Under the pieces are notes generated by a model. The model worked only from the letters and a program-made list of their open reading frames with translations, was not told the origin of the DNA and did no database searches. A program made the position numbers and the translations under genes. DNA of 64,000 bases from Chamaea fasciata (Eukaryota; Chordata; Aves; Passeriformes; Sylviidae), in contig JARCOQ010000006.1 of the NCBI GenBank assembly GCA_029207755.1, positions 20,992,890 through 21,056,889 of the forward strand. The letters are read 5' to 3'. Shown here piece after piece: positions 47,690-61,767 of the stretch. Position 1 is the first letter of the stretch; every line of letters starts with the position of its first letter.

Positions 47690-50600
47690 GAAAGAAAGCT
47701 TATGACTTTGAACAGAATATACAAGGTTTTTTGTCTCTCGGAGATCATCAGAAGTAGTTCTGCACATCAAATACAGGAGTGAAGTGTCACCACCCAGTTT
47801 AAAGAAGGATATCCATTTTAAAGGAGGACATACTGCAACTTTGTAGCTTGTCATCCCTAAGCAAATGAGCAGGGTGAAGACACGTGAATGTTCTTCACAC
47901 CTGTTTAAAATTTCATAAAATTTTCTATATATAAATTATGATCATGTGCCTGACAATGATCAAATGGAAAATAGAGCGTTACTGTATTTTGTTTTTGTGA
48001 ATTCATCAGAATGTGTTTAAAATTCCAACAAAATGTGTGATAAACCACAATATTCTATGAGATTATTGGCTAAAAAGCTGTATTTCTCTGTATTTTTTTC
48101 TATATTATCTATGTTTTCTAATACACAGTATGATTTAATTGGTTTTTTAATCTGAGTTTTGCAATAAAATATTTGACCTTTCATGCAAAAAACAAAATCA
48201 CTGGCAGTGTCAGGAAGGTGCAGTAGAATCAACTTTGAAAGAAATGTAGAGATTTTGTATACACAAAATGTCCTTTCAGTAGTCTTTGGATTCTTATCTA
48301 CATAAATTGTAGAAAAAGAGTATTTACTGAGAGCAGTGCAAGAATACTGATTTTTACTGCTACTGAAAGTAAAGCAAGTTTTGGTTTTTTATTGCATTTG
48401 TCAGGTGTGACAACTGAGTGAAGCTCTCACAAAATATTAAACCATTATAGTACCATGCCTACCCTTACAAACAAAGAAAAACCCGAACAAAAATAAACAA
48501 AAAACCCCCAACAACAATAAAGTACCCACACTGCAAACCCATCAAAACATCCCCGGATACTCAGGTATGCATATGAAAAATAAAATTAATTGAATGAATT
48601 AATTTAATTACCTACTTATTCTCACTATCCTCTCAGACAGAGAGGATGGAATTTTAGCCAGATCCTTCTATTCAAACCTTTGATCTTGGTAGGAGGAAGA
48701 AGTAATTTGACCAGAGCTTCGTTATATTATTAAGCGTCCTAAATGAATGCACTAATTTATTTGTCCCAGGATAATTCAGAACTTAAATTTTAGAATGTTA
48801 CTAATTTTATAGAAGGATAAAAATGGCAAAACAGTCATTTGTAAGTGTCAGAAAAACGTATAGTATTAATCTTTGCAAAATACTTTGAGAACAGGGTTAT
48901 TAAAGGTTCTATGGAAACAGAAGTACTAATTGAGCTTAATGGAATCTAACACAACAGAGAGACAGCATGTACTGTAATTCAACAAATTACCTGTTGTTTT
49001 GAAGTCTGCATTGTGCTAGAGTGAATGGATAAGGCTTTAGTGGAAACTGAGTTAAAATCATGCTGCCTCTGGATAGTTATTTAGGATTATTTTTTTTTTC
49101 CCAGAGGAAAATCTGCAATGACAAGGGTATGGTATTTCTGATCTTCACAGAAGTTACTGTCAGGGTATAGCAGACATGCCTACACAGCTAATTTATTCTT
49201 ATCACTGAAAAAGCATGATTACGGAAGAGATAGAATAAAATGACTTTATGCTTTAGGACAAACATTTCCAAAAAACATGATAAAAATGTTACGTTGAAAA
49301 GCTCTTCTGAAATGTTTATAATCTTTGTTAATACATACTTCCTCAAACTATGTGCCTCTCTCCTTGCATGAATACATTAGAGAGGTTTTTCAACCTTTTA
49401 TGTGCTGCCACACATAGTTACAACAGTAGTTTTAATGACTATTTCACATATTCTATTCAAATTCTATTGCACATGTTGAAAGCAGGCTTTAAAAAGCAGG
49501 AGACAAAAATTTTGTCAATCTTCAGTCTCACAGGACAGCATAAAAAAAATAAAAACACATTTCCCACTTGTCACCCTCTAATTTCTAAGAGTTTAGATAT
49601 AAGATTTGTAGGTCTTACTTTAAATGTCAGGAAATATAAACATTTGGTTGCTTTCCATAACACAATTTAGCTTTAGAAAAGACATTTCTAAAAGAAAGAT
49701 GTTTATTTTTTCAAGGCAGGATATTTACCATTGTTGGTCTGTGGACTGAAGAGATTTATTCCATGCTGTTTCACATTTATTTGTATTTGGAAGGTGGTGT
49801 GGTTATTTTTTTTCTTTTTTCTTTTCTTTTTTTCCCCGATATGCAATACAAATTCTTTGAGCAAAATTTGGCTTGTTTTTTGTTTTTGTAGAGAGCACAC
49901 TTGTAAAGGACCTGTCACTCTTAGGACATAAAATACTCCATGTTGCAATACATAGACCAGGAAAATATCAATTTTTTTAAGCTAGCACTGAGTATCATGA
50001 AAATAGGTTTCTTTACTGAATTTTATTTTGGAATAAATCTTTGAAATAATAGGTGAAAGCTGATGAGAAATAAAATTAAATACTTCTTTCATACTTGAGA
50101 TTTTAATTCATTTAATACTTTGTGAAACATATAAAATTAGATCTAATGCTGAATAGTTTTCTTTACCTGAGTTTCAAAAATGTGAATTCAGCATTAAAAG
50201 ACAACACAGTTGTACAGAGAACTGTTTGGTGTTCTCTGACCTTCCCATGATGGAGTAGATAATGAATGTTCTATTAATTTTCTAAAGTAGTTAATAATTA
50301 GGATACTCGTTCAGACTGCACCTGGGAACTTAACTAAGTCATAAAACTGTGGAATTTGAAGTTAAAGTGTAAATGAAAAAACTGCTCCTGAAGGATTGAG
50401 GTGGGAGGTCACAGGCCTCTCATTTATTTGACAACAGGTAATCAGTGACCAAGTAGAGCATATATTGAATAATATAGGTGTACCTCCCCTCATAATTTGC
50501 TTTGTGTTACGCTGAACTTTCCACCTTCTGGGTACTCAGGTAAATGGGTTTGCTCTGTGACAGTGTAGAAAAGGTCATCAGTTCACAAAATCCTTTTCCA

Positions 50601-53600
50601 GGAGGACTACAGTGCTCATGGTTTCTTTTTCCTCACTCTTAAGTCTACTTGCAGCACGTCATCAAACATAGAGAAATTACTTGTACTTTCTTCACTTGTT
50701 CCATGCAAATTTGCTGTATCATGTGTTTTACACATTTTGAATACTTGTTCTTTGGGTTTCTTATTAGAGCTAAAACTGCAGTTCCCAAGATTGCATCAGT
50801 AAGTGACCACTGGTCAGCTCTTTACAGTTCCAGTATTATCTCGTGCCTGTTCTTTGAAGTCCACTGCTGTCACACCATAGAGAATATTACACTACACTGC
50901 ATTATACTCAAGGGTCATAGTTCTTTCTTTACACAAGAAGCAATTAGTTTCTTTATTGCAATGGTATCTAAGACTTAAAAAAACCCCCTTTACAGTAATA
51001 AGAATTATGCAACCAAGATGAAACAGCTAAAACAAGGTGAATAACAGTCAGTAAGTCTGGGCCTTAGGTAATTTTTGTAACTGCTAAATAAGATCAAACA
51101 CAGCTCCAGACAGGCCAAAGTTTTAAAAAGGTCTAATAAGCTTTGTGGCCTCTGTTGCGAGCTTTATGTAGTAATGCATTTACTAGGTTGTTAGGCAATG
51201 ACTGTGAACATATGAGCTATTATGTTTTTACTATTTTTGAAGTAATATTCCACATTCCACAAACTGACATCCAAAGACATTTTAAGAACACAAAGGAAAC
51301 AGAACTACAAGGACAGATGGTCTTACCAAGTGTCAAGACAATTTTTCTCAAGGAACAAACAACCTGAAAGAAGACGATCTCTTCTGAGAGGCAGTAAATA
51401 CCACTAACCTGCTGTTTCACAAAATGTTTTCATCTCATGACTAACAAAACACAAAAAGTATTTTTCACTTTTTCTCTGTATTTATCATTCTCCTAAAATT
51501 TAATTTGGAAAAAAGTAGCATAGTTTTTTCCTCTAGAAGCAATTTTTTTAGAATCAGCTTATGTTTTATATAAAAAGTCTGATCAACTAAAAGAGGGAAT
51601 AAAATCTGGGTTTCAGGGAGCCTTTTTGTGATACTCTCATATTTTTTGTAGGATTCATGTTTTGCATCTTTCATCTGTTTTGAAATTAAATGTATTTCAT
51701 TAAATGCATTCCATGCAAAGAAAGAGATTTTCTTTTTCTTTTAAGTAATATAGAAAACCTGCCTTCACACAAATGGAGAATTTTATATCACTTTAGAATG
51801 CTCCCAACAAGCAACAACAATACTTGAGACAAAACATAATTTAGACAGCAATTCTTTTCTACTGAAAACCATTTGCTTCAGAATGAAGTCTTCTTTTCTA
51901 CCTCATTCTCAGACCTCTTACAAGCCATACCAGGTAAGTAATTAAATGTTCATCCAATAAAGCAGAAAACAGCTAAGTTCACAATCAAGGAACATTTGAT
52001 AATAGCAACAAGTGCATTTAATTATTACAGGCTTTTCTCTTTGATTTCCAAATTGTTCCATCTTTTTTCTGTTCAAGGCTGGAATTCTTAAAACTTATCT
52101 AGTTTTGGTTTGACTTACAAGAGGAATTGCCAGTTTCACTTACACTTTAAAGCCACAAACATCCAAAGCTTTCCTAACTCTTCTGGGGACACATTCGGAC
52201 ACAAAACATCTTTAAACCTTCCACTGCTCCACACTTGGAATTTATCATTGAATTATATGATAAAGGAACTATCTTCTGGGGGAATGTTCAGCAAAATCTC
52301 AAATGAAAATGAAAAAGGCAAGCTAAAAAAAAGAATTGCTCTTAACAGTTACGAGAAATTTGAGAAGCTGGTCATAAAACAGAAATATCCTTTGTCCATG
52401 ATATAAGACTAGAAATTTATCAACAAAAATTTGTACACTACCATTATTGTGATTGTCAGTTTAACAAACCTGTCTTGCTTAATGATTATGAAAGTAAAAT
52501 TTTCTAGTATTGAAGCCTGAATTTATACAACTTCACGGAATAGGAAAAATAAACCATAGGGATATGATTTTTTGTAAGATGTGCAGTTTAATGCAGTTTC
52601 ATGTGTGCTTAAATTGGCTGATTTTCCACAAGCTTTAACAGTAGGCAGAGTTTACACAGATCTGTTCCTATTTGTAAATACATGCTGTTATTGTGTGATT
52701 ACTCTGGTAGTTCTTCCCTAATCATTTAGAGGTTTGTCAAAAGCAAACCCATAATTTAAAACATGATCAACTTCTCTGAGGATCACTTGCTTATGAGAAG
52801 AGATGCTATATCAAATCCTCTGGATCGTTTAAAGTGACACTAATTTCCCTCAGTTTCAAATCCAGATTGCCTAAATATTACAATTTAAACACTGCAGACT
52901 TCAGAGAGCAAACATACACAGGATTTTTTTCCTACTACAAATCTGTATATCAATTAAAAGTATTCTGATAAGTCATGAGATGATACTTTGAAGCTGACAG
53001 TAGTTCTAAACTTGATTTAAAAAAAATTTCCCTAGTCAGTTTCAAAATTTATGGTTGCCATTCCTTTATTAAAAAATAAACATACTTACCTTGAGGCCTA
53101 CAAAGATTTCGACTTTGTAAAGCTTTCATGTATACAAAAAGGAGCACAGGTGTAGAGTTTATATTTTACATAACCCCCATCTGGAGAGAAGGAAAAAAGT
53201 TTTCCAGTTTCTAATAAAGAAAAATAACATTAACTAGCCAATCAAAAGAGCTAGAGTGGTATTGCTAATGAACACACATTACAGAAGAGGGAATGAGCAT
53301 AAAGGTCAGAAATAGATTGATAATTACAGTGTGCTTCAACATATCTAACATATAATACGCTCCAAAAAAAGTAAGAAATTCCCCCAAAGGACTGTTTTCC
53401 ATGGAAAAGAACCCCAGAAAAACAAAAGACCAAAGCAAACAAACAAACAAACCCCCCCTCAGATTATCAAAAGTGTCAATCAGACAAAGATAATTGTGGG
53501 CACAAAAAGTGTATTGTAGAAAGACTTGAAAGTAGTAAAAAAAATAGTGCTTAATTGTGACACTTTCATAGACATTTCATTTTCTTAGAAATACACTCAT

Positions 53601-54754
53601 TTTGAAGTCAATTTTCTCATCTAGAGTAGTTTAAATTGCAGGCAGAAGAAAGGATAATACCTATTTATTTATCAATTATCTAATGAGATATATCTGGCTT
53701 TTTGAATATTACATATAACTAGTTTTAGTTATTGTTTATGCTCTTCAAATAAGATATTATTTACTCAATTTATGTCCACATGCTTTTCAGAGATAATTTG
53801 GTCCTGTTTTGTTGAGGTTGGTGAAAAAGACTTTCTCTATAAAACCAAAGGAAAATGTACATTTCTGCATGACTACATAAAGAAACCTAATTGTCGTGTG
53901 TGATGACTAGGCTTATATTCATGCATTATTTTATTTTTTTTCATTTATCCAAGAAATTTAATTATTAACAATGTGTATATACTTGCCAGCTTAATATTTA
54001 GAGAATCTGAAGGTGGATCCTTAATATACCATCATCGCTAGCTCTATAAGGAAGCATGAAGATATGATTTTCAGTATGATTTTAATGTTGGAATTACTAT
54101 GATAACAAAGTCTACTGACTCTCTTAGCCATAAAGGCAGAAAAAATCTGAGCTGCATACTCTGGAATCTGAGTTACAGTTTCTAGCCCTGTGCAGCTGAG
54201 ATATCAACAGACCTCGCTGACAGTCCTGGATTCTCTACTGATCCAATCTTGGTCTACATGTTTGCCATGTGGGCAAAATATACGTAACATTTGGAAGGCC
54301 CCACATAGGACTGTGCAATGCCAGAGAATATAAAAAGCCTGTGAAAATGAACACTTTTCTGAGCATCACAATGAATTTCTCAGAAGTCTTAAAGAGCCCA
54401 GCTATTAACCCCTACATGCTTAGGGTTGAGCATGTAGGTGAGTGTGGTGAGTCCAGCTGATTGCAACCCCTACCAGGGCCCCCAGGGGCAGCCACAGCTG
54501 TGGCCCCTAACCAATCTCCCTTGGTGGGAGTTTTCAGACTGAACGCTGGTGTATTCTGATTTTTTTTTTAACAGTGGGATTTCAGCACCAGTACTTGGCT
54601 CAGCATGTTTACACAGATGCAGGTTAAAATGAAAATTTTCCAAACATTAAGTTTTTTTAAGTTTCTACCTCCTACCCCTCTGCGTTAGTCTGCCCTTGCT
54701 CTGATGGTGTAAAAAATCATTTTATTTGGATATGGTGTATCACTATTTTAGTGA
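47690..54754. other. AT-rich sequence without a recognised gene
   Basis: Frames of 98-109 codons at 49350-49670, 50649-50978 and 52110-52406 lack domains, splice context or neighbours and look like chance. Simple tracts include A/C-rich sequence at 48473-48545, an AATTAATT inverted repeat at 48583-48605, a pyrimidine tract at 49806-49838 and (CAAA)n with a C-run at about 53434-53458. A GC-richer patch at 54440-54540 is unassigned. Confidence 0.6.
48473..48545. repeat. A/C-rich low-complexity tract
   Basis: The sequence is nearly confined to A and C on this strand, with blocks such as aaacaaagaaaaacccg and aaaaaacccccaacaacaat. Confidence 0.7.
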
Positions 54755-55146
54755 AGCGACATTAGGACACCATTATGGGCCACAAAAGTTTTTAAGAGAC
54801 TGGAGTATCTGCGACAGAGGCTGAGGGTGCTGAAAATGTTTAACAGGGATCTTATGAATGTGTAAAACTTGATGAGACAGAAGTAAAGACAAAGGAGACT
54901 TAGAGATGCCCAGTAAGAGATCAAGAAGAAATACAGAAATGCAAGAAATTCCATTAAAATATCAGGACAGGTGGAAAAAACTCAGCTTGCGGGTGGCTGG
55001 GCATTGGATCACGTTGCCTGGGAAGGGTGCTCACCCTGCCCTATTTTAAATGCCTGACCTATTTAATTTTTACTCCCTTTTTCAGCAGGAAGTAGAACTA
55101 GATTATCTCCAGAAGTGCCTTTCAACTTCAGCCATTCTGTGATTCT
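54755..55146 (+). mobile_element. CR1 LINE 3' end, plus strand, rearranged
   Basis: The CR1 order can be followed: 'gggccacaaaagtttttaag', 'gactggagtatctg', 'gacagaggctgaggg', 'gggatcttatgaatgtgta', then 'gaaattccattaaaatatca', 'gttgcctgggaaggg' and finally the 'agaactagattatctccaga' block with the tail cattctgtgattct (55133-55146). A short AT-rich insertion (about 55040-55080) and internal losses separate the blocks. The minus-strand frame at 54748-54954 is antisense to this repeat and not a gene. Confidence 0.87.
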
Positions 55147-57716
55147 ACTTGCTTATACACGACCACTGCTCTGCTAAAGGGATGACATTGTGTCAATTGC
55201 AAAAAAATTTTTGAGACCAAGTGTAAGGATTCATGTAAGGAAAAAGTGTCTTTCCTCCTTCCCTGCTGTATCCGGTCAAGGACCTTTTTAACGTAAAAGG
55301 GGAAGAGGAGAAAAGAGAGAAGTCAAAATCAAACGAACCAAGACACAAACATAATCAACAAGTGGTAAAGGAAGAAATAAGAAGGAGCTAAGCTACTCAA
55401 TTAGTAATTGATGTGGGCATGTAGAATGTGAGAACATTTATTTCTGTAAGACTATGCAGTCAAGGACCTTGTCAAAATGGCATGACAAGAAGGGGAAAAT
55501 AATAAACAAAAATACATAGAGACACAGTGCTAAGAGAAAAAATAAGAGACCGTGCCTAGAAACACACCTGGTCAAGCACATGAACTGATGGGCTGTCAAG
55601 AAACTGCAGGCAGAGCAGGTGATTAAGACGTAAAGTTAGAGTCCAGGTTACTACAGAAGATCACTGGGGAAAACTTAAGGGGGAATGTGCAGGGCAAGGC
55701 CACCAAGTAGGAACAAAAAATAGACAGAAAGGGGTGTGGAAGGGGTTGGCCACTTGTGAAATGGAGCTGGTCATCAAGCTTGTCTGAATACTCTGTTCCT
55801 CATCACTGCAGTTTCTCCTATTTTCTTACTAAATACTTTCTTACTTGTCTTTCTCTATAATCTCAGTCTCTATCCAATGTGCATTTGAAGACCTATCACT
55901 TAAATTAAAAAAAATACATCTAATTTCAATGTAGAAAGCGTTTCTCAAAACCTAGTGTTTGGACCACACAGGGTTATCCTTTAAAAAAGAATTTATGCTA
56001 GATCAGGTACACATCAATCAATTCTTGTCATTTATAATTAGCTGTTAGCCATAGATTTTTTGAAATTAAATGCATCCCTGCTGTTTATATGAATATTGCA
56101 GTGGGGGAAAAAAAAGATCAACTTGGCAACAATGAGGAAAATTCAACCCACAACTTATCAAGTACCCAGGGAGAGCCTTGCTGTTTCCTTATTATGTTCC
56201 ATTTGAACTCTATAAAACACACACAATGCAAAACATAAAATCCTGTATTATTTATGATTTCTGCTGTTTCACCACTCACAGTCAAGAAATTTATAGGTGA
56301 AACTCCATTTCCTAGACCATTCTTTGTCTTACATGTTTATGAATTTTATATTCTTTTTCTGACCGAGTTTATTATTACAGTATATAAGACAGCTAAACTC
56401 CCTGGAAACCACTGCCCACTTGACTAAGAATAGGTATGTGAAACTGCAGGTTTATTGACATTGTATATGACCATCTGAAATATGAAATACTTCACTCGCA
56501 TCCCTAATAAACAAAGAGTGGCTTTCTTTCTTGGGTCTTAAACAATGGCATGGGAGTTTCATTAAAACTTTGTGGTTTCTCAGTGACAAAGTATGAAGAA
56601 TAAAATAGAATGGCTGAACCTAAACTAATACAGTTTTGCTGAAACCATAAGGATTGATGGTTCATAAACAACACAAACCAATACAAAAGACAAAGATCTC
56701 TGGAACCAATGGTTTCAGCAGTAAGGGAGCAGAACAGGAGTTCTGAAACTCATCAACAGTCCATTTTGTGCTGTTTATTTATACTTTTCAATTGGCAATG
56801 GCACAGATCTCATTTCCCTTTTGTTTTGCAATTGACACCTCATGTCAAGTTGAAAGAGCACAGTCAAAATAAAACTGAAATTATTGTGGAAAGTATTTTA
56901 ATGGTTTTGTTTCTCTACTGAGATATATGCTTCTGTCTTGTACACAATATATTTATGTAAATTCCTGCAACATATTTTGTTTTTCCTTTAATTTGTATTT
57001 AATTTCTTCCTTCCTCATGCAGCTAGAAAGTAAAAATAGACACCTGCACACCGCCATACACCTCAGGCTGTATCTCAGCTGGTAAAATCTGGAGCATTTC
57101 CAAGTTTTGTGGCTCTGGTGCACAGTGTCCTTCTCCATGGCCTTACACCAGTGCTGGGCCAAAGCCTGCATGCACAGAAATCCACTTTAGTGCTGCAGCA
57201 TAGAGATAAAAGCACAGGAGTTGTGCCAGAGCCAACTAATCTTTCACAAGTGAACAAAAGTCCTAGACTGTCTCAGAACTAAAATGTCCATCTAAATTAG
57301 ATCACTTTCAGTGAGCCTTCAACAAAAGATCTAAAGATTAAGACCACAGTTGCAGAAATTCAAATTCAAAACATTTTTGTAACTGAAAACGACCAAAGTT
57401 CTGCAGACTCTTAGGGAGTGAAGAATACAGCCATAAATCTCAAAATGCAGAAGAAGAATCAGACTCAACCCTCTGAGCATTCTCTGATTCTGAGTTTCCT
57501 TTTCTCTTGCTAAAGAATGAACATGCAGCATATTTTTGGTTGTTTTTTAAACACCTTTTCAGTTATTTTGGTTCACATGATGGAAATAGCAAAAAAAAAA
57601 AAATGAGCCTCCAGACATGTAGCTGCCAGCTAACTCATAAAAGAGTTAAGACCACAAAAACTGCTGCTGCTCCAGAATGCAAAAAAAAAAAGGCAAATTA
57701 TTCACCAGTGTGTTCT

Positions 57717-57774
57717 AAAAAAAAAAAAAAAACAAACCCAAAAATACCCAAACCCCCCCCCCCAAAAAAAACCC
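57717..57774. repeat. A/C-only tract with C10 run
   Basis: Eighteen As are followed by a mix of CAAA, CCCAAAAA and ten consecutive Cs, then more As. There is almost no G or T. Confidence 0.9.
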
Positions 57775-58288
57775 AGTTTTTTACTGTACAATTGCTCTTC
57801 CTTTCAGACGTACACTCATTCGCTGTTATTAACCTCTCAAATTCACTCAAATTAGAAAATTGTATGCATCCCAGTAGGAACCAAGACAGATGACCCAAGA
57901 AAACCCCTGAAGTGCCTTTTCTCTTACCCCAGAAATACATTTAAACATTTTGCCCAAACTAGTTCTATGAGATTTTAGTGTGAGAAACTTAATTTCCAAA
58001 ATGTTTGTCTTCTGTGGATAACATGCTTTTGCCACAAAAATACATGGATGTACTAACTTTAGAAAGAATTTCAAAGGTCTACAGATTCAAGGATGATACA
58101 ATCATTGCAAGATCAGAATAAGGGCTTGCAAGAGTGCATATCTTTGCACTGACAATAGAAGGAGCCTAGAGCACTCTCTAATTTGTGTATTGCATCTGAA
58201 TGCCTGACCTAGCTGTGTCCAGACTTTGTGATTAAAAAAACTACATATAAAAGATAAACTAGTCTAACTGCAAGAAGTGCTACACTTT

Positions 58289-58367
58289 AAAAAAACCAAA
58301 CAGAAAAAAAAAAAAATAAAAAAAAATAAAAAACCAAAAAAAACCCAAATAAACAAGAAAAGAAAGG
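58289..58367. repeat. A-rich tract with CC interruptions
   Basis: Long A-runs are broken by single T or CC/CCC, as in aaaaaccaaacag and aaaaaaaacccaaataaac. It resembles the other A/C tracts in the window. Confidence 0.88.
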
Positions 58368-61300
58368 TAAATAACAAAATTTTATTTTTTCGGAAACCAT
58401 AAATATAGTAACTTAAATGTCTGTAATTGTAGCGCGCTTCTCAAAAGGTTGATTTTTTCACTGTTTCACTGTCAAAATATTTTCATGGCCTTGTATAAAT
58501 AATACTCAGAATGTGGTTTTGGATTCCAGAATTAACCTTAGAATTTTCCCTTTTCCTTAATGAGCCTGAGAGTTCAACAGTTTCTACACAGAAAGTAAAG
58601 TAAGATGATATAACATAACTTTTAGTTTTAAGAAAAGCTTTTGTTATAAAACATTTGCTTATTCTGAGCATTGTTGCATTTTTTCTTGCCATCGATATTT
58701 TAGTGTCTCATATACTTATTTATGTATGCACAAGTATTTACGTAATGGAAATTCACTTCTTAAAATTAGAAATGTATGGTTATTAAAAAGGTAACACCGA
58801 AATTTACAAAGATATTTTTCCAAAAAAAAAATTTCTATGTCAATATGAACTGTTTCACACTGCTGTCATAGATAATAGATTACTGAAGTGTACTGCACAG
58901 AATTAATATCAGGCAGAACTGTTGAGGGAAGGTATACGTGTCACTTCAGACAAAGCAAACAAGGAAAAATTCAAAGCACAAGGCAAAGTGTATAAAATCA
59001 GTGTAAAATGCAAACTCTGACCTTGGGGAATAATGACTGAGCCACTCCACATCACTTCATGAAGGAAAGAAAATCCTACTTGAAGTTGAATAACTGCAAG
59101 GATATTAAACTGAACAGATCCGTGAAAGGATGTTGGTAGACTGATGAAAAGTTTCTTGACCTAGAAAATTGTTGCAGTTCTATATAGCCTGCACTGGAGA
59201 GAGAAAAAAAAAAAAAAAAGACTAGTTAAATTATACATAAAATTATGAGACATCAGTATATTACAGAATCCTAATTTTTATAATCCATTACAGCAACATT
59301 AATATTAATTTTCTGTGCATTTTTTCTTTTATTCCACATCTGCTATCCAAGAACTTGCAGCTCCTCAGTTAACCTTGGACAGATGGGAAACAGAGACATG
59401 TATGCCTACAAGAAGTGAGCTGAGAATCTCTGATATTAATCTTGCTCATAATTTGTCCTCTTCTTATCATGTTTTATATTCTGTTCTTTTTCATTTGCAT
59501 TCAAGACTCTTCCACTCAAGCCTGAGAACACAAATTGTGACACATCTAGGGGTCAGTAAGTACTGATATTTTTTGTTTGTTGGAACTATCCATCACTCCA
59601 TAAAAACTGAAATTAAATTGGTAGTTTTATGCACATTAGAAGAAATAAAACTGAAAGATTTAGGTCTCTTTGTAGTTACTAAAAGGAGTTAGGAGTAGAG
59701 ACCATGAAAAGAACTCTGACATTTTATCACCAGACCCCAAATGACCTAAATAATCTGTATTTGACCCATAAATCACATCAGTATTTTCAAGATGTGCCTT
59801 AAAGTGAGTGTAAAATATTGACTGCATAACGTGCTTCAAAATTTATTTCACATTCCACAAAGAATAAAAGGCTTGCAAAAATTCAACATTTTAGAAGTCT
59901 TTTTTTCAGTTTATTGCTCCTTTTCTTTCAAAACATCTTAATTTTGAGATTCAGCTGCTCAAAATAGAAGAAGAGAAAGGTATTATGCACTTCATAAATA
60001 TAAGTGTAAGAAGAAATCACACCCATTTATTTGATTTCCCTCAGGTGGTGTCTTACCATATTGTAAACACAATTTGGAATTGCATGACCAAAGAGTGTTT
60101 AAAATAGTGTTAACTTTTAACCATAGGAAAATGAAATGCAATATTATTTTATAATAAATTGAAGGCCAACCTATTATGTTTAAAAACACTATGTGGTTTT
60201 GTTTAGAACACAGCGCATTTCTAAATAAAATATTATCCTAATGGTGTTTTTCCCATCAGATGAAAAAATACTCTTGGTGACTGTATTGATACTGTATTGA
60301 AAGTATGCATATCTTACAGTAAATATTATGTATCTTTCACACTCAAAATATTTTACACAAACATCATACTTATTAATATGGAGGGAATCCTTAAGAAAAG
60401 AAATATAATCCTGAATTTTCTCTCGTCAGATTTATAGATATCTGAGCTCAAACTTTAGCTGCTAGAAATCAGTTATTTCAGCAACTTGGCAAGAAAAATA
60501 CAGTATTAGCATAGTTTAATTTCATGGTTTTTCAGTTCAGAATTTGTTCTAAAGGAATGATGCAAAGACTGTTTACTCCATATAATATCTTCAGTCTCAG
60601 TATAGAGAGTTCATAGGCACTGAAAAGTTTCAAAAATCAGATAAAATTTAGGGGTTTTAAGTTGGTTGTGTATGAAGGAACTTCCAGGAGAACTACTGGA
60701 GTGTAGGGAGCCTTGCCATTTTTGACAGAATCATCCTTCACTTTGAAAACAAAAAAAAAGATTCCAATTGGTTATTGAATAACATAATTGACTGTAAAGT
60801 CACTTTTACACATTCATAAAATCTGAATTTAGTGAAGAATACTATGCCACCTTTCTCTGTGAAGGAGTTCATGAGTTGAAATACACCAGTGTAAAACTAG
60901 TATGCTAAATTTGAGTGACTGTGTATTCTAGTGAGTAGCATACAGGATGAAGATGTGTCTGTAGCAAGGAAACAAACAAAAGTTTTGGAAAGAGTATCAT
61001 TTATGGAGGTGAGAAAGAGGTTTGCTAGCTCTTTTGGTAAGGAGAAGGACAGGAATTTCTCACCCACATAATAAAACATTATCAACTTTTGTATGTGGAA
61101 AACATATACAGGCTAAAGACATAGGTTAACAGGAGCCTCAAGGAGCTCAAAAATATGTCAGTGATTTGTATATCCACAGAAAAAGAGCTATGGACTGTGA
61201 AGAGACTTACAGAGTGTATATACATTATTTATAAATGATCCAACCCAGGAAAAATTACATTTGGGTTTTGGGTGGAAGAGCTTCTAATATTAATATAGTA

Positions 61301-61520
61301 TATTATCAAAGATAAGTCTATATTCTAAAGATATCCAAAAGGCAGCACCTAGGCTCCAATGTTCTTATATAGTTTGTTTAGTAAATGGATCTATTTTATG
61401 ACTGTTTCTGTAAGTACATTCCATGAATTAATAGATGGAAAATTAGCAATGTATTTGGCAACTTTTCCAAATGCCATGTAAAATTATAGATGCTTGAGAT
61501 TAATTCTATCTCTTTACAGA

Positions 61521-61767
61521 AAGTCAAAAGCACAATAAAAAGAGCAAATAGTGAGAAAAAGACACTCAACATTATTTTTTCCCAGCAATTTTCCTCACTG
61601 GAAAAAAAGTTGCTAAATTTATCAGACCATGTAATACATTTTTATCTGAGAATTCAGACCTTGGTATGTCTGCTTGTCATGACAATCAAGATGAGTATTT
61701 GTAACACCCTGGAATACCTAAATTCAGGAGTTACTCTAGCTGGTGCAAGGAGAAATCCCAATCAGAA
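61521..61767 (+). other. Exon-like open interval between good splice sites
   Basis: The interval follows a pyrimidine-rich acceptor (ttctatctctttacag, ending 61520 by my count) and ends at a strong donor, atcagaa then GTAAGT. The frame starting at 61490 stays open across it and stops only at the donor. The peptide has a lysine-rich N-terminal part and a hydrophobic stretch (about LVCLLVMTI), but I recognise no family. Chance pairing of splice-like motifs is common in DNA of this kind, so this is a weak call. Confidence 0.12.

Larger units (their letters stand above)
55147..61520. other. AT-rich sequence without a recognised gene; several A-rich tracts
   Basis: No gene can be supported. A-rich or A/C-rich tracts lie at 57589-57602, 57679-57691, 57717-57774 (with ten Cs at 57755-57764), 58289-58367 and 59204-59219. 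The 128-codon frame at 57507-57893 owes its length to these A-runs. A more balanced patch at about 57030-57250 has no recognisable content. Confidence 0.6.

Noticed and set aside
47509..47748. Asn/Gln/Lys/Pro-rich minus-strand frame
   Set aside because: It arises from the G/T-only tract on the plus strand.
49703..49948. Basic KKKRKKKK-containing minus-strand frame
   Set aside because: It is a translation of the pyrimidine tract at 49806-49838.
54748..54954. Hydrophobic minus-strand frame resembling a membrane protein
   Set aside because: It is antisense to the plus-strand CR1 fragment.
57507..57893. Longest open frame (128 codons), lysine- and proline-rich
   Set aside because: Its length comes from A-runs and a C10 run that cannot contain stops. 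There is no domain, and the composition is purely that of low-complexity DNA.
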